Shown here: positions 31,996-40,318 of the stretch, in pieces
Layout of the letters: every line of letters starts with the position of its first letter
Position numbering within the stretch: position 1 is the stretch's first letter
Source of the DNA: Microbacterium galbinum
GTDB taxonomy: Bacteria > Actinomycetota > Actinomycetes > Actinomycetales > Microbacteriaceae
Direction of reading: 5' to 3'
Assembly (NCBI RefSeq): GCF_023101185.1
Contig: NZ_CP078077.1
Location: 1,455,630 to 1,519,629 of the forward strand
DNA: 64,000 nucleotides
Notes under the pieces: model-generated
Seen by the model: the letters and a program-made list of their open reading frames with translations, nothing else
Database searches by the model: none
Told to the model about the DNA's origin: nothing
Position numbers and translations under genes: made by a program

Positions 31996-33003
31996 TCAGG
32001 CGACCGCCCCCGCCCCCGTGACGACGACCTTGCCGCGCAGGCCGCCGCGCGTGAGCGCGGCCAGGGCCTGCGGGGTCTCGTCGAACGGGAACGCCGCGCC
32101 CACGACGGGGCGGATGCTGCCGCTGTCGACGAGCGCGGCGATCTCCCGCAGCTGCGAGCCGTCGGCCCTCATCCACAGGAACTCGTAGCCGACGCCGAGC
32201 TTCTTCGCCCGCGCGCGGACCTTGCGGCTCAGCGCCGCGATCGCGAGGCGGAGGAGGGGGTTGAGTCCCGCCGCGCGAGCGAAGGCGGGGTCGGGAGGCC
32301 CCGCGATCCCGATCGCCTTTCCGCCGGGGCGCAGGACGCGCAGCGACTTGTCGAGGTTCTCACCGCCGAGGCTGTCGAGTACGAGGTCGTAACCCGAGAG
32401 TTCTTTCTCGAAGTCCTGGGTACGGTAGTCGATCACCACGTCGGCCCCGAGTTCGCGCACGAAGTCCGCGTTCTTCACGGATGCTGTGGTGGCCACGTGC
32501 GCGCCGAGATGCTTCGCGAGCTGGATCGCGATCGAGCCGACTCCGCCGGCGCCGGCGTGGATGAGTACCTTCTGACCGGCCTGCACGTTCGCCCTCTCGA
32601 CGAGTGCCTGCCATGCCGTCAGCGCCACGAGCGGCAGTGATGCGGCCTCGACGATGCCGATCGACGTGGGCGCGGGGGCGAGGTCGGCCTGGTCGATCGC
32701 GATGCGCTCGGCGAACGTTCCGATCCGCTGGTCGCGGGGACGGGCGAACACGTGGTCGCCCACGGCGAATCCCCTGACCTCCGACCCCACGCGCAGCACG
32801 GTGCCGGCGACGTCGTGACCGAGGACGAGGGGCAGCGGGGAGGGCAGGATCGCCTTGAATTCGCCCGCGCGGATCTTCTCGTCCAACTGGTTGACGCCGG
32901 CCGCCTCGACGCGCACGAGCACGTCGCGCACGCCGAGTTCGGGCTCGGGCGCTGCGACTTCGTGCAGCGGCTGTGAGTAGGTGTCGAACGCGAACGCGCG
33001 CAT
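31996..33003 (-). CDS. NADPH:quinone reductase-like medium-chain dehydrogenase
   Basis: A 335-residue enzyme of the zinc-independent quinone oxidoreductase group. The N-terminal GroES-like part contains GVNQLDEKIRAGEF and LPLVLGHDVAGTV. The Rossmann part has the NADPH motif AGAGGVGSIAIQLAKHLGAHV. It lacks the four Cys of the structural zinc site. I chose ATG 33003, preceded by GGGAG, over the ATG at 33033, which lies inside the operator palindrome. The palindrome upstream shares its centre with the TetR/SDR control region. The likely role is reduction of quinones or enones in stress defence. Confidence 0.9.
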   Translation of the reverse strand: MRAFAFDTYSQPLHEVAAPEPELGVRDVLVRVEAAGVNQLDEKIRAGEFKAILPSPLPLVLGHDVAGTVLRVGSEVRGFAVGDHVFARPRDQRIGTFAERIAIDQADLAPAPTSIGIVEAASLPLVALTAWQALVERANVQAGQKVLIHAGAGGVGSIAIQLAKHLGAHVATTASVKNADFVRELGADVVIDYRTQDFEKELSGYDLVLDSLGGENLDKSLRVLRPGGKAIGIAGPPDPAFARAAGLNPLLRLAIAALSRKVRARAKKLGVGYEFLWMRADGSQLREIAALVDSGSIRPVVGAAFPFDETPQALAALTRGGLRGKVVVTGAGAVA

Positions 33004-33021
33004 GTAGCGTCTCCCAAGGTC

Positions 33022-33047
33022 GAGTTGACTCAATTATGAGTCAACTC
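33022..33047. promoter_or_regulatory. Operator: perfect 11-base inverted repeat
   Basis: GAGTTGACTCA and TGAGTCAACTC are exact reverse complements separated by ATTA, 19 bases before the quinone reductase start. The centre CTCAATTATGAGT matches the TetR/SDR intergenic site at 12 of 13 bases. Confidence 0.7.
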
Positions 33048-33096
33048 AGTTTCCTTGTCAACGCAGATGCATCCGAGATCGCCCGGACGCCGCGGG

Positions 33097-35250
33097 TCAG
33101 ACGGCCGTGAAGTGCAGGAGCAGTGCGTTACCGGGGTTCAGCACCGGCAGGGGGAGGCCCTGCGCGAGCACCGCGCCCGTGACGGTGAGGTCGGATGCTG
33201 CGAGCCACGCCGGGTCGGCGACCTGGTGGCGGTGCGCTCCGCCGATCTCGTCGCGCACGCGCACGCGGTACGTCGTCGCGGGGTCGAGGCCGGGGATCGG
33301 CACACGCGGCGACTGCGCGGTCGCGCTGGTCTCGGTGCGCACCCACGCGAACACGGCCTCCTCGCGGTCGGCGCTCACGACGCCGTGCAGAAGGCTGCCG
33401 GGGTCGACGTCGTCGCCGCGCACCGTGACGCCCGAGTGCAGCAGTCCCCGCAGCTCGCGGTACAGGGCGGTCCAGGCGGCGATCGCAGTGCGGTCGTCAT
33501 CGGATGCCGTCGTCAGGTCCCACTCGAGGCCGGCGTGGCCGAACAGGGCGGTCGCGGCGCGGAACGAGAACGACGCGTGCCGACCGGTGGTGTGCGAGAC
33601 CGTCGGGCCGACGTGCGCGCCGATCAGCTCGGGCGGCAGCAGCGTCTGCGTACCGCGCTGGATGCTCTGGCGCTCGATCGGGTCGTTGCAGTCCGACGCC
33701 CAGACACGGTCGGTGCGGGCGAGGGTGCCGAGGTCGGTGCGGCCTCCGCCCGAGGCGCACGATTCGATCTCGAGACGCGGATGCCGGCGACGGATCTCGT
33801 CGAGCACGCGGTACACCCCGAGCGTGTGGGCGTGCACGCGGCGGCGGCCGCGCGCGTCGAGCGAGGCGTGCAGGTCGCGGTTGTGGTCCCACTTGACGAA
33901 GTCCACGCGGGCGCGTGTGATCACGTCGTCGAGTCGCTCGACGATGTAGTCGACGACGTCGTCGCGCGAGAAGTCGAGCACGAACTGGTGGCGCGAGGCG
34001 AGCAGCGGGTTCTCGCCGAGCAACCAGTCCGGATGCTGTCGCGCCAGGTCGGAGTCGGGGTTCACCATCTCGGGCTCGAACCACAGGCCGAACTCGAGGC
34101 CGAGGTCGTGCACGCGCGCCGAGAGCGGTGCGAGCCCCTCGGGCCACACGTCGTCGTCGATGAACCAGTCACCGAGGCCCGCATGGTCGTCGCGGCGCCC
34201 GCGGAACCAGCCGTCGTCGAGCACGAACCGCTCCACGCCCAGCTCGGCGGCGGTCGTCGCGAGCGCGGTGAGGGTGTCGAGGTCGTGGTCGAAGTACACC
34301 GCCTCCCACGTGTTGAGCAGCAGCGGCCGCGGCGTCTTCGGGTGGCTCGGGCGCGACCGGATCGACGCGTGGAACCGGGCGGTCACGCCGTCGATCCCCT
34401 CGTCGCTCCAGGTCGAGAGCAGCTCGGGCGAGCCGTACGTCTCGCCGGGCTGCAGGCGCACCTCGCCCGCATCGACGAGTTCGCCGCCGCCGAGCACCGA
34501 GCGGTGGGCTCCGGCGCCCTCGGGCAGACGCTCGACCAGCATCTCCTGGTTGCCGCCCCACGCGAGGTGCGCGGCCCAGACCTCGCCCGAGCGGAAGCGG
34601 AAGCCCTCGGTGCCGGTCAGGGTCAGGAACGAGGAGTCGTGGCCGGGGCGTCCGCGACGCGACGATCGCAGCCAGGTGCCGTCGTGGATCGCCGCGCGCT
34701 GCGACACCTTCTCGTTCGTCCAGCGGCCCGTGAAATCGACGACCTCGGCGGCGCGGGCGGGCAGCGGTAGCAGCGAGCGCACGGCGGCGACGTCGACCGG
34801 ATGCTCGGCGCCGATGTTCTCGAGGACCACGGAGGAGTGCAGCACGCCGGCCTCGTCGAGCGCGAACGTGAACGTCGCCTCGACGGTGGCGCGGGCATCC
34901 ACCAGCACGAAGCTCGCGCTCGCGGCATCCGTCTGCACCGTCCGCGTCCGCGCGAACCCGTCGATCACGGCGTCCGCTGCGGTCGCCTCGATCGCCGGGG
35001 TGCCCGACCATCCGTGCGCGCGGCCGGGCGCGATCGAGAACGAGCGGGCCACGTCGAGGGAGCTGTTCATCACGGCCGGGGTGGCGGTCGCGAGGAGGCC
35101 GGGGATGTCGGCATCCGTCAGCGGTGCACCCCAGTGCGCGATGGTCGGGGCGCCGAACAGGTCGGTCGTGACGACGAGGCTCACGCCTCCGTTGCGCAGG
35201 TGCGTGGCTTCCGGAACGGCGCTGTCCGGAACGGGGTTACTTGACAACAT
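33097..35250 (-). CDS. Alpha-galactosidase, glycoside hydrolase family 36
   Basis: A 717-residue enzyme that removes terminal alpha-galactose from oligosaccharides such as melibiose and raffinose. The N-terminal beta-sandwich covers about residues 1-305, the catalytic barrel 310-630 and a C-terminal beta domain the rest. In the barrel are VLDDGWF (343-349), FVKWDHNRD with the nucleophile Asp455, and VWASDCNDPIER (516-527) with the acid/base Asp. There is no signal peptide, so it acts on imported sugars. It stands alone; no importer is adjacent. A -10 box TATGAT lies six bases before the ATG region, so the mRNA may be leaderless. Confidence 0.93.
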   Translation of the reverse strand: MLSSNPVPDSAVPEATHLRNGGVSLVVTTDLFGAPTIAHWGAPLTDADIPGLLATATPAVMNSSLDVARSFSIAPGRAHGWSGTPAIEATAADAVIDGFARTRTVQTDAASASFVLVDARATVEATFTFALDEAGVLHSSVVLENIGAEHPVDVAAVRSLLPLPARAAEVVDFTGRWTNEKVSQRAAIHDGTWLRSSRRGRPGHDSSFLTLTGTEGFRFRSGEVWAAHLAWGGNQEMLVERLPEGAGAHRSVLGGGELVDAGEVRLQPGETYGSPELLSTWSDEGIDGVTARFHASIRSRPSHPKTPRPLLLNTWEAVYFDHDLDTLTALATTAAELGVERFVLDDGWFRGRRDDHAGLGDWFIDDDVWPEGLAPLSARVHDLGLEFGLWFEPEMVNPDSDLARQHPDWLLGENPLLASRHQFVLDFSRDDVVDYIVERLDDVITRARVDFVKWDHNRDLHASLDARGRRRVHAHTLGVYRVLDEIRRRHPRLEIESCASGGGRTDLGTLARTDRVWASDCNDPIERQSIQRGTQTLLPPELIGAHVGPTVSHTTGRHASFSFRAATALFGHAGLEWDLTTASDDDRTAIAAWTALYRELRGLLHSGVTVRGDDVDPGSLLHGVVSADREEAVFAWVRTETSATAQSPRVPIPGLDPATTYRVRVRDEIGGAHRHQVADPAWLAASDLTVTGAVLAQGLPLPVLNPGNALLLHFTAV

Positions 35251-35256
35251 GAATTA

Positions 35257-35262
35257 ATCATA
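35257..35262 (-). promoter_or_regulatory. Leaderless -10 box TATGAT for the alpha-galactosidase gene
   Basis: On the minus strand TATGAT is followed by six bases (TAATTC) and ATG 35250. The surrounding sequence is locally AT-rich. Confidence 0.5.
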
Positions 35263-35301
35263 GCCAGACCGGAGCGAGGAGTTGTCGGCAAGGATGGGAA
35301 C

Positions 35302-35832
35302 ATGACCACTGCACTCGACGAACTCCTGGCCGCCGTCATCGAGAGCGGCCACCTCGACGAACCGGTCGCCGAGGACGGCATCGTGCACGGCCGCGCCCAC
35401 CTCGAGGCCGCCGGCACCGACGTCACCGTCAACATCGACCCCGAGATCGCAGACGGCGATGCGGATGCCGAGGCCGACGTCGAGGAGCTGGTCTCGGGAG
35501 TCGAGCGCATCCTCTCGATCACCGAGAAGCGCTGGCGCGCGATCGTCGACGAGGCCGCGTCCGACATCGAGGAGGCCGTCGGCGAGTCCGAGGTCAGCGA
35601 GCGCATCGACCTGCGCGACGACATGGAGGCCGCGTCGGTCGTCGTCTTCGCGGATGCCGTGCTCGTGTCGTTCGACGCCCCGCGGCAGTTCCCCGACTCG
35701 CGCATCCTCGTGCAGCTCGACGAGGAACTCGAGGTCGACGGGGTCGAGGTCGCCGAAGACGACGGGGTCGAGACGATCTCCTTCGCCTCGGGCGACGCGC
35801 TGCTCGACCACATCAGCCGCGACGACGCCTGA
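35302..35832 (+). CDS. Acidic protein of unknown function
   Basis: A 176-residue cytosolic protein that I do not recognise. It is very acidic (about 30 % Asp and Glu). The sequence suggests an alpha/beta fold: VTVNIDPEIADGDADAEADVEELVSGVERIL, then a helix (KRWRAIVDEAASDIEEAV), then strands (ASVVVFADAVLVSFDAPRQF, SRILVQLDEELEVDGVEV). There is no signal peptide or membrane helix. The ATG has AAGGA eight bases upstream. It is divergent from the alpha-galactosidase gene and followed by a repeat element, so context gives no clue to its role. Codon use is normal for this genome, which supports that it is real. Confidence 0.75.
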   Translation: MTTALDELLAAVIESGHLDEPVAEDGIVHGRAHLEAAGTDVTVNIDPEIADGDADAEADVEELVSGVERILSITEKRWRAIVDEAASDIEEAVGESEVSERIDLRDDMEAASVVVFADAVLVSFDAPRQFPDSRILVQLDEELEVDGVEVAEDDGVETISFASGDALLDHISRDDA

Positions 35833-35844
35833 GGTTCTTGCCGC

Positions 35845-35914
35845 GGGACGCTTCGACAGGCTCAGCGACCCAGTCTCTTCCGCCCCACGGGGTCCCTGAA
35901 CCTGTCGAAGGGGC
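35845..35914. repeat. Dispersed repeat family A, facing pair
   Basis: Forward core variant CTTCGACAGGCTCAGCGACC and reverse core GGTCCCTGAACCTGTCGAAG, 22 bases apart, between the convergent acidic protein and SGNH hydrolase genes. Confidence 0.85.
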
Positions 35915-35929
35915 GCCCCGCGCGACCGA

Positions 35930-36676
35930 TCAGCTGTAGATGCGCGCCGCGCCGACCTGCGCCTCGAGCAGCGGCAGCGTGCGTGAGCGCTCCGGTTTCG
36001 GGCGGATGCCGAGCACCGTCGCGATCTCGAGCGCGAGGGCGGCGTGCCCGGCCGCGTTCGGGTGGAACGGGTCGCCCATCAGCCCCCACGGGATGCCGCC
36101 GGCGCCCAGCTCGATGAGCCGGGCGTACTGATCGACGAGGATGACGTCCTCGCTCGCGGCGACCTGCCGCACGGCATCCGCGAACTCGGCGACACGGGCC
36201 CGCTCCGGAGCGTTGGCGACGTCGATCGGCGGCGGGGTCTGCAGCACCGCGATCGCGCCGAGCGCCCGCACCCGTGCGACGAACTCGCGCAGCGAGGCGG
36301 CGTACTCCTCGGGCGAGACGACCGGCTGCGGTCCACCGGTCGAGAGATCGTTCGTGCCGATCATCAGCGTCACGACGTCGGGCCGCCACGACGACACCCG
36401 GCGCTCGAAGTCTCCGAGGATGTCGACGATCCGGTGCCCGCTGATCGCCGAGTTCACGACGATGTCGCGCACCCGCTCGAGCTCGCCGCGAACGAGTTCG
36501 TGCAGGTGCTCGGCGTAGCTGCGGCCGCCCTGCGTGAAGACGAGGCCGTGGGTGATCGAGTCTCCGGTGATCACCCAGGTCAGCGGGTCGCCGCCCGCGA
36601 GCAGGTCGGCGAGGCGGGCGAGATCGGACGCGGCGGTGGGGGCGGTGGTGTCGGACACGCCTCCGACCCTATCCAC
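35930..36676 (-). CDS. SGNH/GDSL hydrolase
   Basis: A 248-residue esterase-type hydrolase without signal peptide. Block I with the nucleophile is VITGDSITHG (Ser about residue 40), block III is MIGTNDLS, and block V is GDPFHPNAAGHAALA with the Asp and His of the triad. The family removes acyl groups from sugars or lipids. The start is GTG 36676; a second GTG at 36658 would shorten it by six residues. It lies between repeat elements with no operon partner. The natural ester is unknown. Confidence 0.87.
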   Translation of the reverse strand: MDRVGGVSDTTAPTAASDLARLADLLAGGDPLTWVITGDSITHGLVFTQGGRSYAEHLHELVRGELERVRDIVVNSAISGHRIVDILGDFERRVSSWRPDVVTLMIGTNDLSTGGPQPVVSPEEYAASLREFVARVRALGAIAVLQTPPPIDVANAPERARVAEFADAVRQVAASEDVILVDQYARLIELGAGGIPWGLMGDPFHPNAAGHAALALEIATVLGIRPKPERSRTLPLLEAQVGAARIYS

Positions 36677-36707
36677 AGCATCCGACGTCGTGCATGCCGC
36701 CGCGCAA

Positions 36708-36778
36708 CGGGAGGAGATCTCACGCTCCGCAGGATCGAAACAGCGGATGCCTCCTGCGGAAGCCGAGTTCTCCTCCCG
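36708..36778. repeat. Dispersed repeat family C, copy 1
   Basis: CGGGAGGAGATCTC faces GAGTTCTCCTCCCG, with an inner CCGCAGG...CCTGCGG pair. Copies 2 and 3 are at 38165-38234 and 63561-63637. Confidence 0.75.
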
Positions 36779-36796
36779 GGGCGCGCGGCGCCGCGC

Positions 36797-37798
36797 TCAG
36801 AGCCAGCGCTTGTACTTGAAGATCCCGAAGAGACCGATCGCGAACGCCGCCATCGCACCGAGAGCCAGCGGGTAGCCGAACGCCCAGTGCAGCTCGGGCA
36901 TGACCTCGAAGTTCATGCCGTAGACGGTGCCGACGAGGGTGGGGGCGAAGATGATCGCCGCCCACGAGGAGATCTTCTTGATCTCGTCGTTCTGCGCGAT
37001 GCTCGTGTCGGTCTGACGGCGGGCGACGAGGGCGGAGTGCACGCGCAGCGCGTTCTCGAGGATCGCGCGGAACGAGTCGACCCGCTCGTTCACGCGGATC
37101 GTGTGGTCGAGCACGTCGCGCAGCGACCGCTGCAGCTCCTCGTCGATGCGGTACTTGTCGGACCCTCGGCGCAGCCACTCGAGCATGCCGGTGAGCGGGT
37201 GCACCGCCCGCTGGAAGTTGATGACCTCGCGCGAGAGCTCGTAGATGCGCCGGGAGAGGGCGTCGTCGTCGCTGTCGCCGAAGAGCTGGTCCTCGATCTC
37301 GTCGATGTCGTTCTCGAGCCCCGCGACGATCGGCTCGTACTCGTCGACGACCTCGTCGAGGATCGCGTAGAGCACGGCTTCGGGTCCCATCGCGAGCAGC
37401 TCGGGGTGCGCCTCCATCCGCCGCCGCACGGCCGCGAGGTTCGGCGACTCGGCGTGCCGGATCGTCACCACGAAGTCGGGGCCGACGAACAGGTGCAGCT
37501 CGCCGAACTCGACGGACTCCTGCTCGTCGCGGTAGCGCGCCGGCCGCAGCACCGCGAAGAGCGTGTCGCCGTAGCGCTCGACCTTGGAGCGCTGGTGGCC
37601 CGAGAGCGCGTCTTCGACGGCGAGCGGATGCAGATCGAACTCGCGTGCGACCGAGGCGACCTCTTCGGGGCTCGGTCGATAGAGGCCGATCCACGCGATG
37701 CCGCCGACGGAGTCGAGGATGCGGTAGGTCTCGTCGAGGTTCTGGGGGGTCTCCACGCGACGTCCGTGGACGTACACGCCGTTGTCGATCAGGGCCAT
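36797..37798 (-). CDS. corA: Magnesium/cobalt transporter CorA
   Basis: A 333-residue divalent cation channel. The N-terminal 270 residues form the cytoplasmic funnel, with acidic stretches (ENDIDEIEDQLFGDSDDD) that can bind Mg2+ as regulators. The first transmembrane helix ends in the signature YGMNFE, and a second helix with the basic tail KYKRWL follows, as in all CorA proteins. ATG 37798 is chosen because it matches the family N-terminus. It probably forms a homopentamer for Mg2+ uptake. The gene stands alone; I could not identify a magnesium riboswitch upstream. Confidence 0.94.
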   Translation of the reverse strand: MALIDNGVYVHGRRVETPQNLDETYRILDSVGGIAWIGLYRPSPEEVASVAREFDLHPLAVEDALSGHQRSKVERYGDTLFAVLRPARYRDEQESVEFGELHLFVGPDFVVTIRHAESPNLAAVRRRMEAHPELLAMGPEAVLYAILDEVVDEYEPIVAGLENDIDEIEDQLFGDSDDDALSRRIYELSREVINFQRAVHPLTGMLEWLRRGSDKYRIDEELQRSLRDVLDHTIRVNERVDSFRAILENALRVHSALVARRQTDTSIAQNDEIKKISSWAAIIFAPTLVGTVYGMNFEVMPELHWAFGYPLALGAMAAFAIGLFGIFKYKRWL

Positions 37799-38066
37799 GG
37801 GAGTGCTTCTTCTCTCGCAGGCGCGCACCGACCGGGGGCGGGCGCGCAGTTTCGTCAGGATGCGGAGGACGCCACCCGGGACTGCGGAGATCGACGTGCG
37901 AACGCGGAGCGGATGCTCAACGCGCGAGCGCAGGGAGTCGCGACGCAGCGAGGGCGGCGTCGTTACTATCGTCGGACATCGCCATCACCGCCTTTCGGGA
38001 CTCATCGGGTCACTCGACCCAAGGGGAGAGCATACTCCTCGGTTCTGGCAGGTTTCTGCGTGCTGA

Positions 38067-38152
38067 GACCCTTCGACAGGCTCAGGGACCCAGTTCGGCG
38101 CAGGGGCGCTGCGGGTCTCGGAACTGGGTTGCTGAGCCTGCCGAAGCATCCC
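38067..38152. repeat. Dispersed repeat family A, facing pair
   Basis: A forward core TTCGACAGGCTCAGGGACCC and a reverse copy (GGGTTGCTGAGCCTGCCGAA) enclose about 35 bases. Confidence 0.85.
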
Positions 38153-38164
38153 CGCCCGCGCGCT

Positions 38165-38234
38165 CGGGAGGAGTTCTCGCGCAACGGAGGAGTGTGTGCG
38201 GCATCCGCTCCTGTGCTGCGGGAGAACTCCTGCG
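38165..38234. repeat. Dispersed repeat family C, copy 2
   Basis: CGGGAGGAGTTCTCGCG faces GGGAGAACTCC, with GCAACGGAGGAG between, resembling the copies at 36708 and 63561. Confidence 0.7.
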
Positions 38235-38251
38235 TTGGGCGCGGGGAGCGG

Positions 38252-38279
38252 GGGCCCTTCGACAGGCTCAGGGACCCAG
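38252..38279 (+). repeat. Dispersed repeat family A, single copy
   Basis: Perfect core TTCGACAGGCTCAGGGACCC, 22 bases beyond the stop of the oxidoreductase gene. Confidence 0.85.
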
Positions 38280-38300
38280 TTCAGCGAAGGGCCAGCCGGG

Positions 38301-39317
38301 CTACAGGGTGACGACCTCGCCCGCGCGAGCGGCGGAGGCCTGAGCGGCCGTCACGATCTCGACGGTGCGGATGCCGACACCGGCGTCGGGTTGCGGCTGA
38401 CGCCCGGCGCGCACGGACGCGACGAACTCCTCGAGCAGCAGGGCGTCGAGATCGGCGCCGATCGGGTCCCAGGTCTCGCCCGCGGCGTCGTGACCGGCCA
38501 CACCCTTCGCGAACGGGCTGACGGTGACGGTGCCGCGCTCGGCGACGACCTGCAGGGTGAGTCCGCCCCAGGTCGCCGAACTCATCGGCCAGCTCCACGA
38601 GCAGTCGATCGTGGCGATGACGCCGCTCGGGTACTGCAGGGTCACGAGCCCTCCGGTCTCGACGGCGAGGTCGCGCTGGCCGTGCAGGATGCCGTTCGAC
38701 ACGGCCCTCACCGACGCGGCGCGCTCACCCAGGAGGTCGTCGAGCAGATCGGCGCAGTGCACGACGTGGTCGACGAGAGCCCCGCCGCCCGCCAGCGACG
38801 GGTCGGTGAACCACGCGCGATCCTGCGGCAGCTTGCCGTTGTTGATGCCGGTGACACCGAGCACCCGGCCGAGGCGTCCGCTGCGCAGCTCGGCGATCGC
38901 GTCGCGCACGGCGGGCGCGAAGCGCACGGGGTAGGCGACCATCAGGATCACTCCGGCGTCGTCGCAGGCGGTGCGCATCGCGACGGCATCCTCGACCGTC
39001 GTCGCGAGCGGCTTCTCGCACAGCACGTGCACTCCTTCGGCGGCGGCGCGCTCGACCAGCGCCCGGTGCCGGGAGTTCTCGGCCGCGACGACGACGGCAT
39101 CCGGCTTCCAGGCGAACGCCTCGTCGTAGGTCTCGACGTACGCGACGCCGAGCTCGGCGGCCAGCGCGGCCCCGCGCGGCGCGTCATCCGGCGCCGATGC
39201 CCCGTCGGGGTCGGTCGCGATCAGCTCGATGCCGGGCATCGCCGACAGGGCGTGCACGTAGCTGAGGGCGTGCGTATGCGCGAACGACAGCACGGCGATC
39301 CGCAGGGGCATGGTCAT
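38301..39317 (-). CDS. Gfo/Idh/MocA family oxidoreductase (first of pair)
   Basis: A 338-residue NAD(P)-dependent dehydrogenase. The Rossmann part starts with RIAVLSFAHTHALSYVHAL, in which the usual GxGxxG is replaced by SFAHTH, an unusual nucleotide loop. CEKPLA with the catalytic Lys is at about residue 100. The C-terminal part is the beta-sheet domain that binds the sugar (WFTDPSLAGGGALVDHVVHCADLLDDLLG). Such enzymes oxidise inositols, glucosides or amino sugars. Its start overlaps the stop of the second Gfo/Idh/MocA gene, in an operon led by a ROK regulator and divergent from a sugar importer. Confidence 0.9.
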   Translation of the reverse strand: MTMPLRIAVLSFAHTHALSYVHALSAMPGIELIATDPDGASAPDDAPRGAALAAELGVAYVETYDEAFAWKPDAVVVAAENSRHRALVERAAAEGVHVLCEKPLATTVEDAVAMRTACDDAGVILMVAYPVRFAPAVRDAIAELRSGRLGRVLGVTGINNGKLPQDRAWFTDPSLAGGGALVDHVVHCADLLDDLLGERAASVRAVSNGILHGQRDLAVETGGLVTLQYPSGVIATIDCSWSWPMSSATWGGLTLQVVAERGTVTVSPFAKGVAGHDAAGETWDPIGADLDALLLEEFVASVRAGRQPQPDAGVGIRTVEIVTAAQASAARAGEVVTL

Positions 39318-40318
39318 CGGACGACCTCCTCGGTCGGCGAGGGAACAGGGGAGACGGGCGTCCCGGCGGCGATCGACGCGATCGCCGCCTCGGCGACGGC
39401 GACCGCGCGGATGCCGTCGGCCGGTGTCACTCGCGCCTCCCGCCCCTCGCGCAGCGCTGCCACGAAATCGGCGATCTCGGCGTAGTACGGGCTGTCCTGC
39501 GGTGACATCGGCGGCAGGTAGTCGGTGGCACCGGGGAGGGCTGCGGCATCCGTGCGCAGCGTGCGGTCCTCGGCGCTGTCGTATCGCAGGCGTCCTTCGG
39601 AGCCCGCGACCTCGACGCTCGTACGGAACGGGATGCCGGGCGCGACCCAGCTGCCGTGGATGTGGCTGATGACCCCGTTCGCGTGCGTCAGCACGATGTG
39701 CGAGGTGACGGGAGCGGGCACGCGGTCGTCGATCGTCGGCGGGTTCTGCACCGCGAACACCTGCGACACCTCTCCCGCGAACCACAGAGCCTGGTCGATG
39801 TCGTGGATCATGAGGTCGCGGATCAACCCGCCTCCCGCGCTCTCGGAGAAGAACCACGGCGACTGCGGTGCGGCACCGGCCCGGCTGAACCGCTGCACGG
39901 CGAGAGTTCCGATGCGCCCCGCGTCGACGGCGGCCTTGATCTGCGCGTACTCGCCCATGTAACGCACGACGTGCGCGGGGAAGAGGCGCACACCCGCGGC
40001 GGCCGCGGCATCCGTCACCCGTGCGGCGTCGATCGACGTCGCCGCCAGCGGCTTCTCGCAGACGACGTCGCGGCCGGCGGCGATGGCGCGCAGCGCGAAG
40101 TCGGCGTGCGTGCTGCTGGGAGTCACGATGTCGACGAGGTCGACCAGGTCGATCAGCGCGTCGACATCGGCGACGAGCTCGAACCCGTACTCCTCGGCGA
40201 TCTCCTCCGCACCCGCCAGCGAGGTCACGTAGCCCTGTGCGCCCAGCGCCCTCCAGGCGTCGGCGTGCACGCGCGAGATGCCGCCGGCTCCGATGAGTCC
40301 GACCTTCAGGGTGCTCAC
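39314..40318 (-). CDS. Gfo/Idh/MocA family oxidoreductase (second of pair)
   Basis: A 334-residue dehydrogenase with a normal nucleotide loop (VGLIGAGGISRVHADAW), a catalytic CEKPLAATS and GGGLIRDLMIHDIDQALWFAG, which carries the His and Asp of the substrate site. The start GTG 40318 overlaps the stop of the ROK gene (GTGA), with GAGGAGA as ribosome binding site. Paired Gfo/Idh/MocA enzymes often act one after the other on a sugar ring, for example oxidation at C3 followed by reduction, which would fit with the epimerase and aldolase genes across the divide. The substrate is not known. Confidence 0.9.
   Translation of the reverse strand: MSTLKVGLIGAGGISRVHADAWRALGAQGYVTSLAGAEEIAEEYGFELVADVDALIDLVDLVDIVTPSSTHADFALRAIAAGRDVVCEKPLAATSIDAARVTDAAAAAGVRLFPAHVVRYMGEYAQIKAAVDAGRIGTLAVQRFSRAGAAPQSPWFFSESAGGGLIRDLMIHDIDQALWFAGEVSQVFAVQNPPTIDDRVPAPVTSHIVLTHANGVISHIHGSWVAPGIPFRTSVEVAGSEGRLRYDSAEDRTLRTDAAALPGATDYLPPMSPQDSPYYAEIADFVAALREGREARVTPADGIRAVAVAEAAIASIAAGTPVSPVPSPTEEVVR

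Larger units (their letters stand above)
37799..38300. other. 502-base gene-free region with three repeat elements
   Basis: The first 260 bases, next to the CorA start, carry no recognisable gene and may hold its promoter. The remainder is filled by two family A elements (38067-38152 and 38252-38279) and one family C element (38165-38234). Confidence 0.6.
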
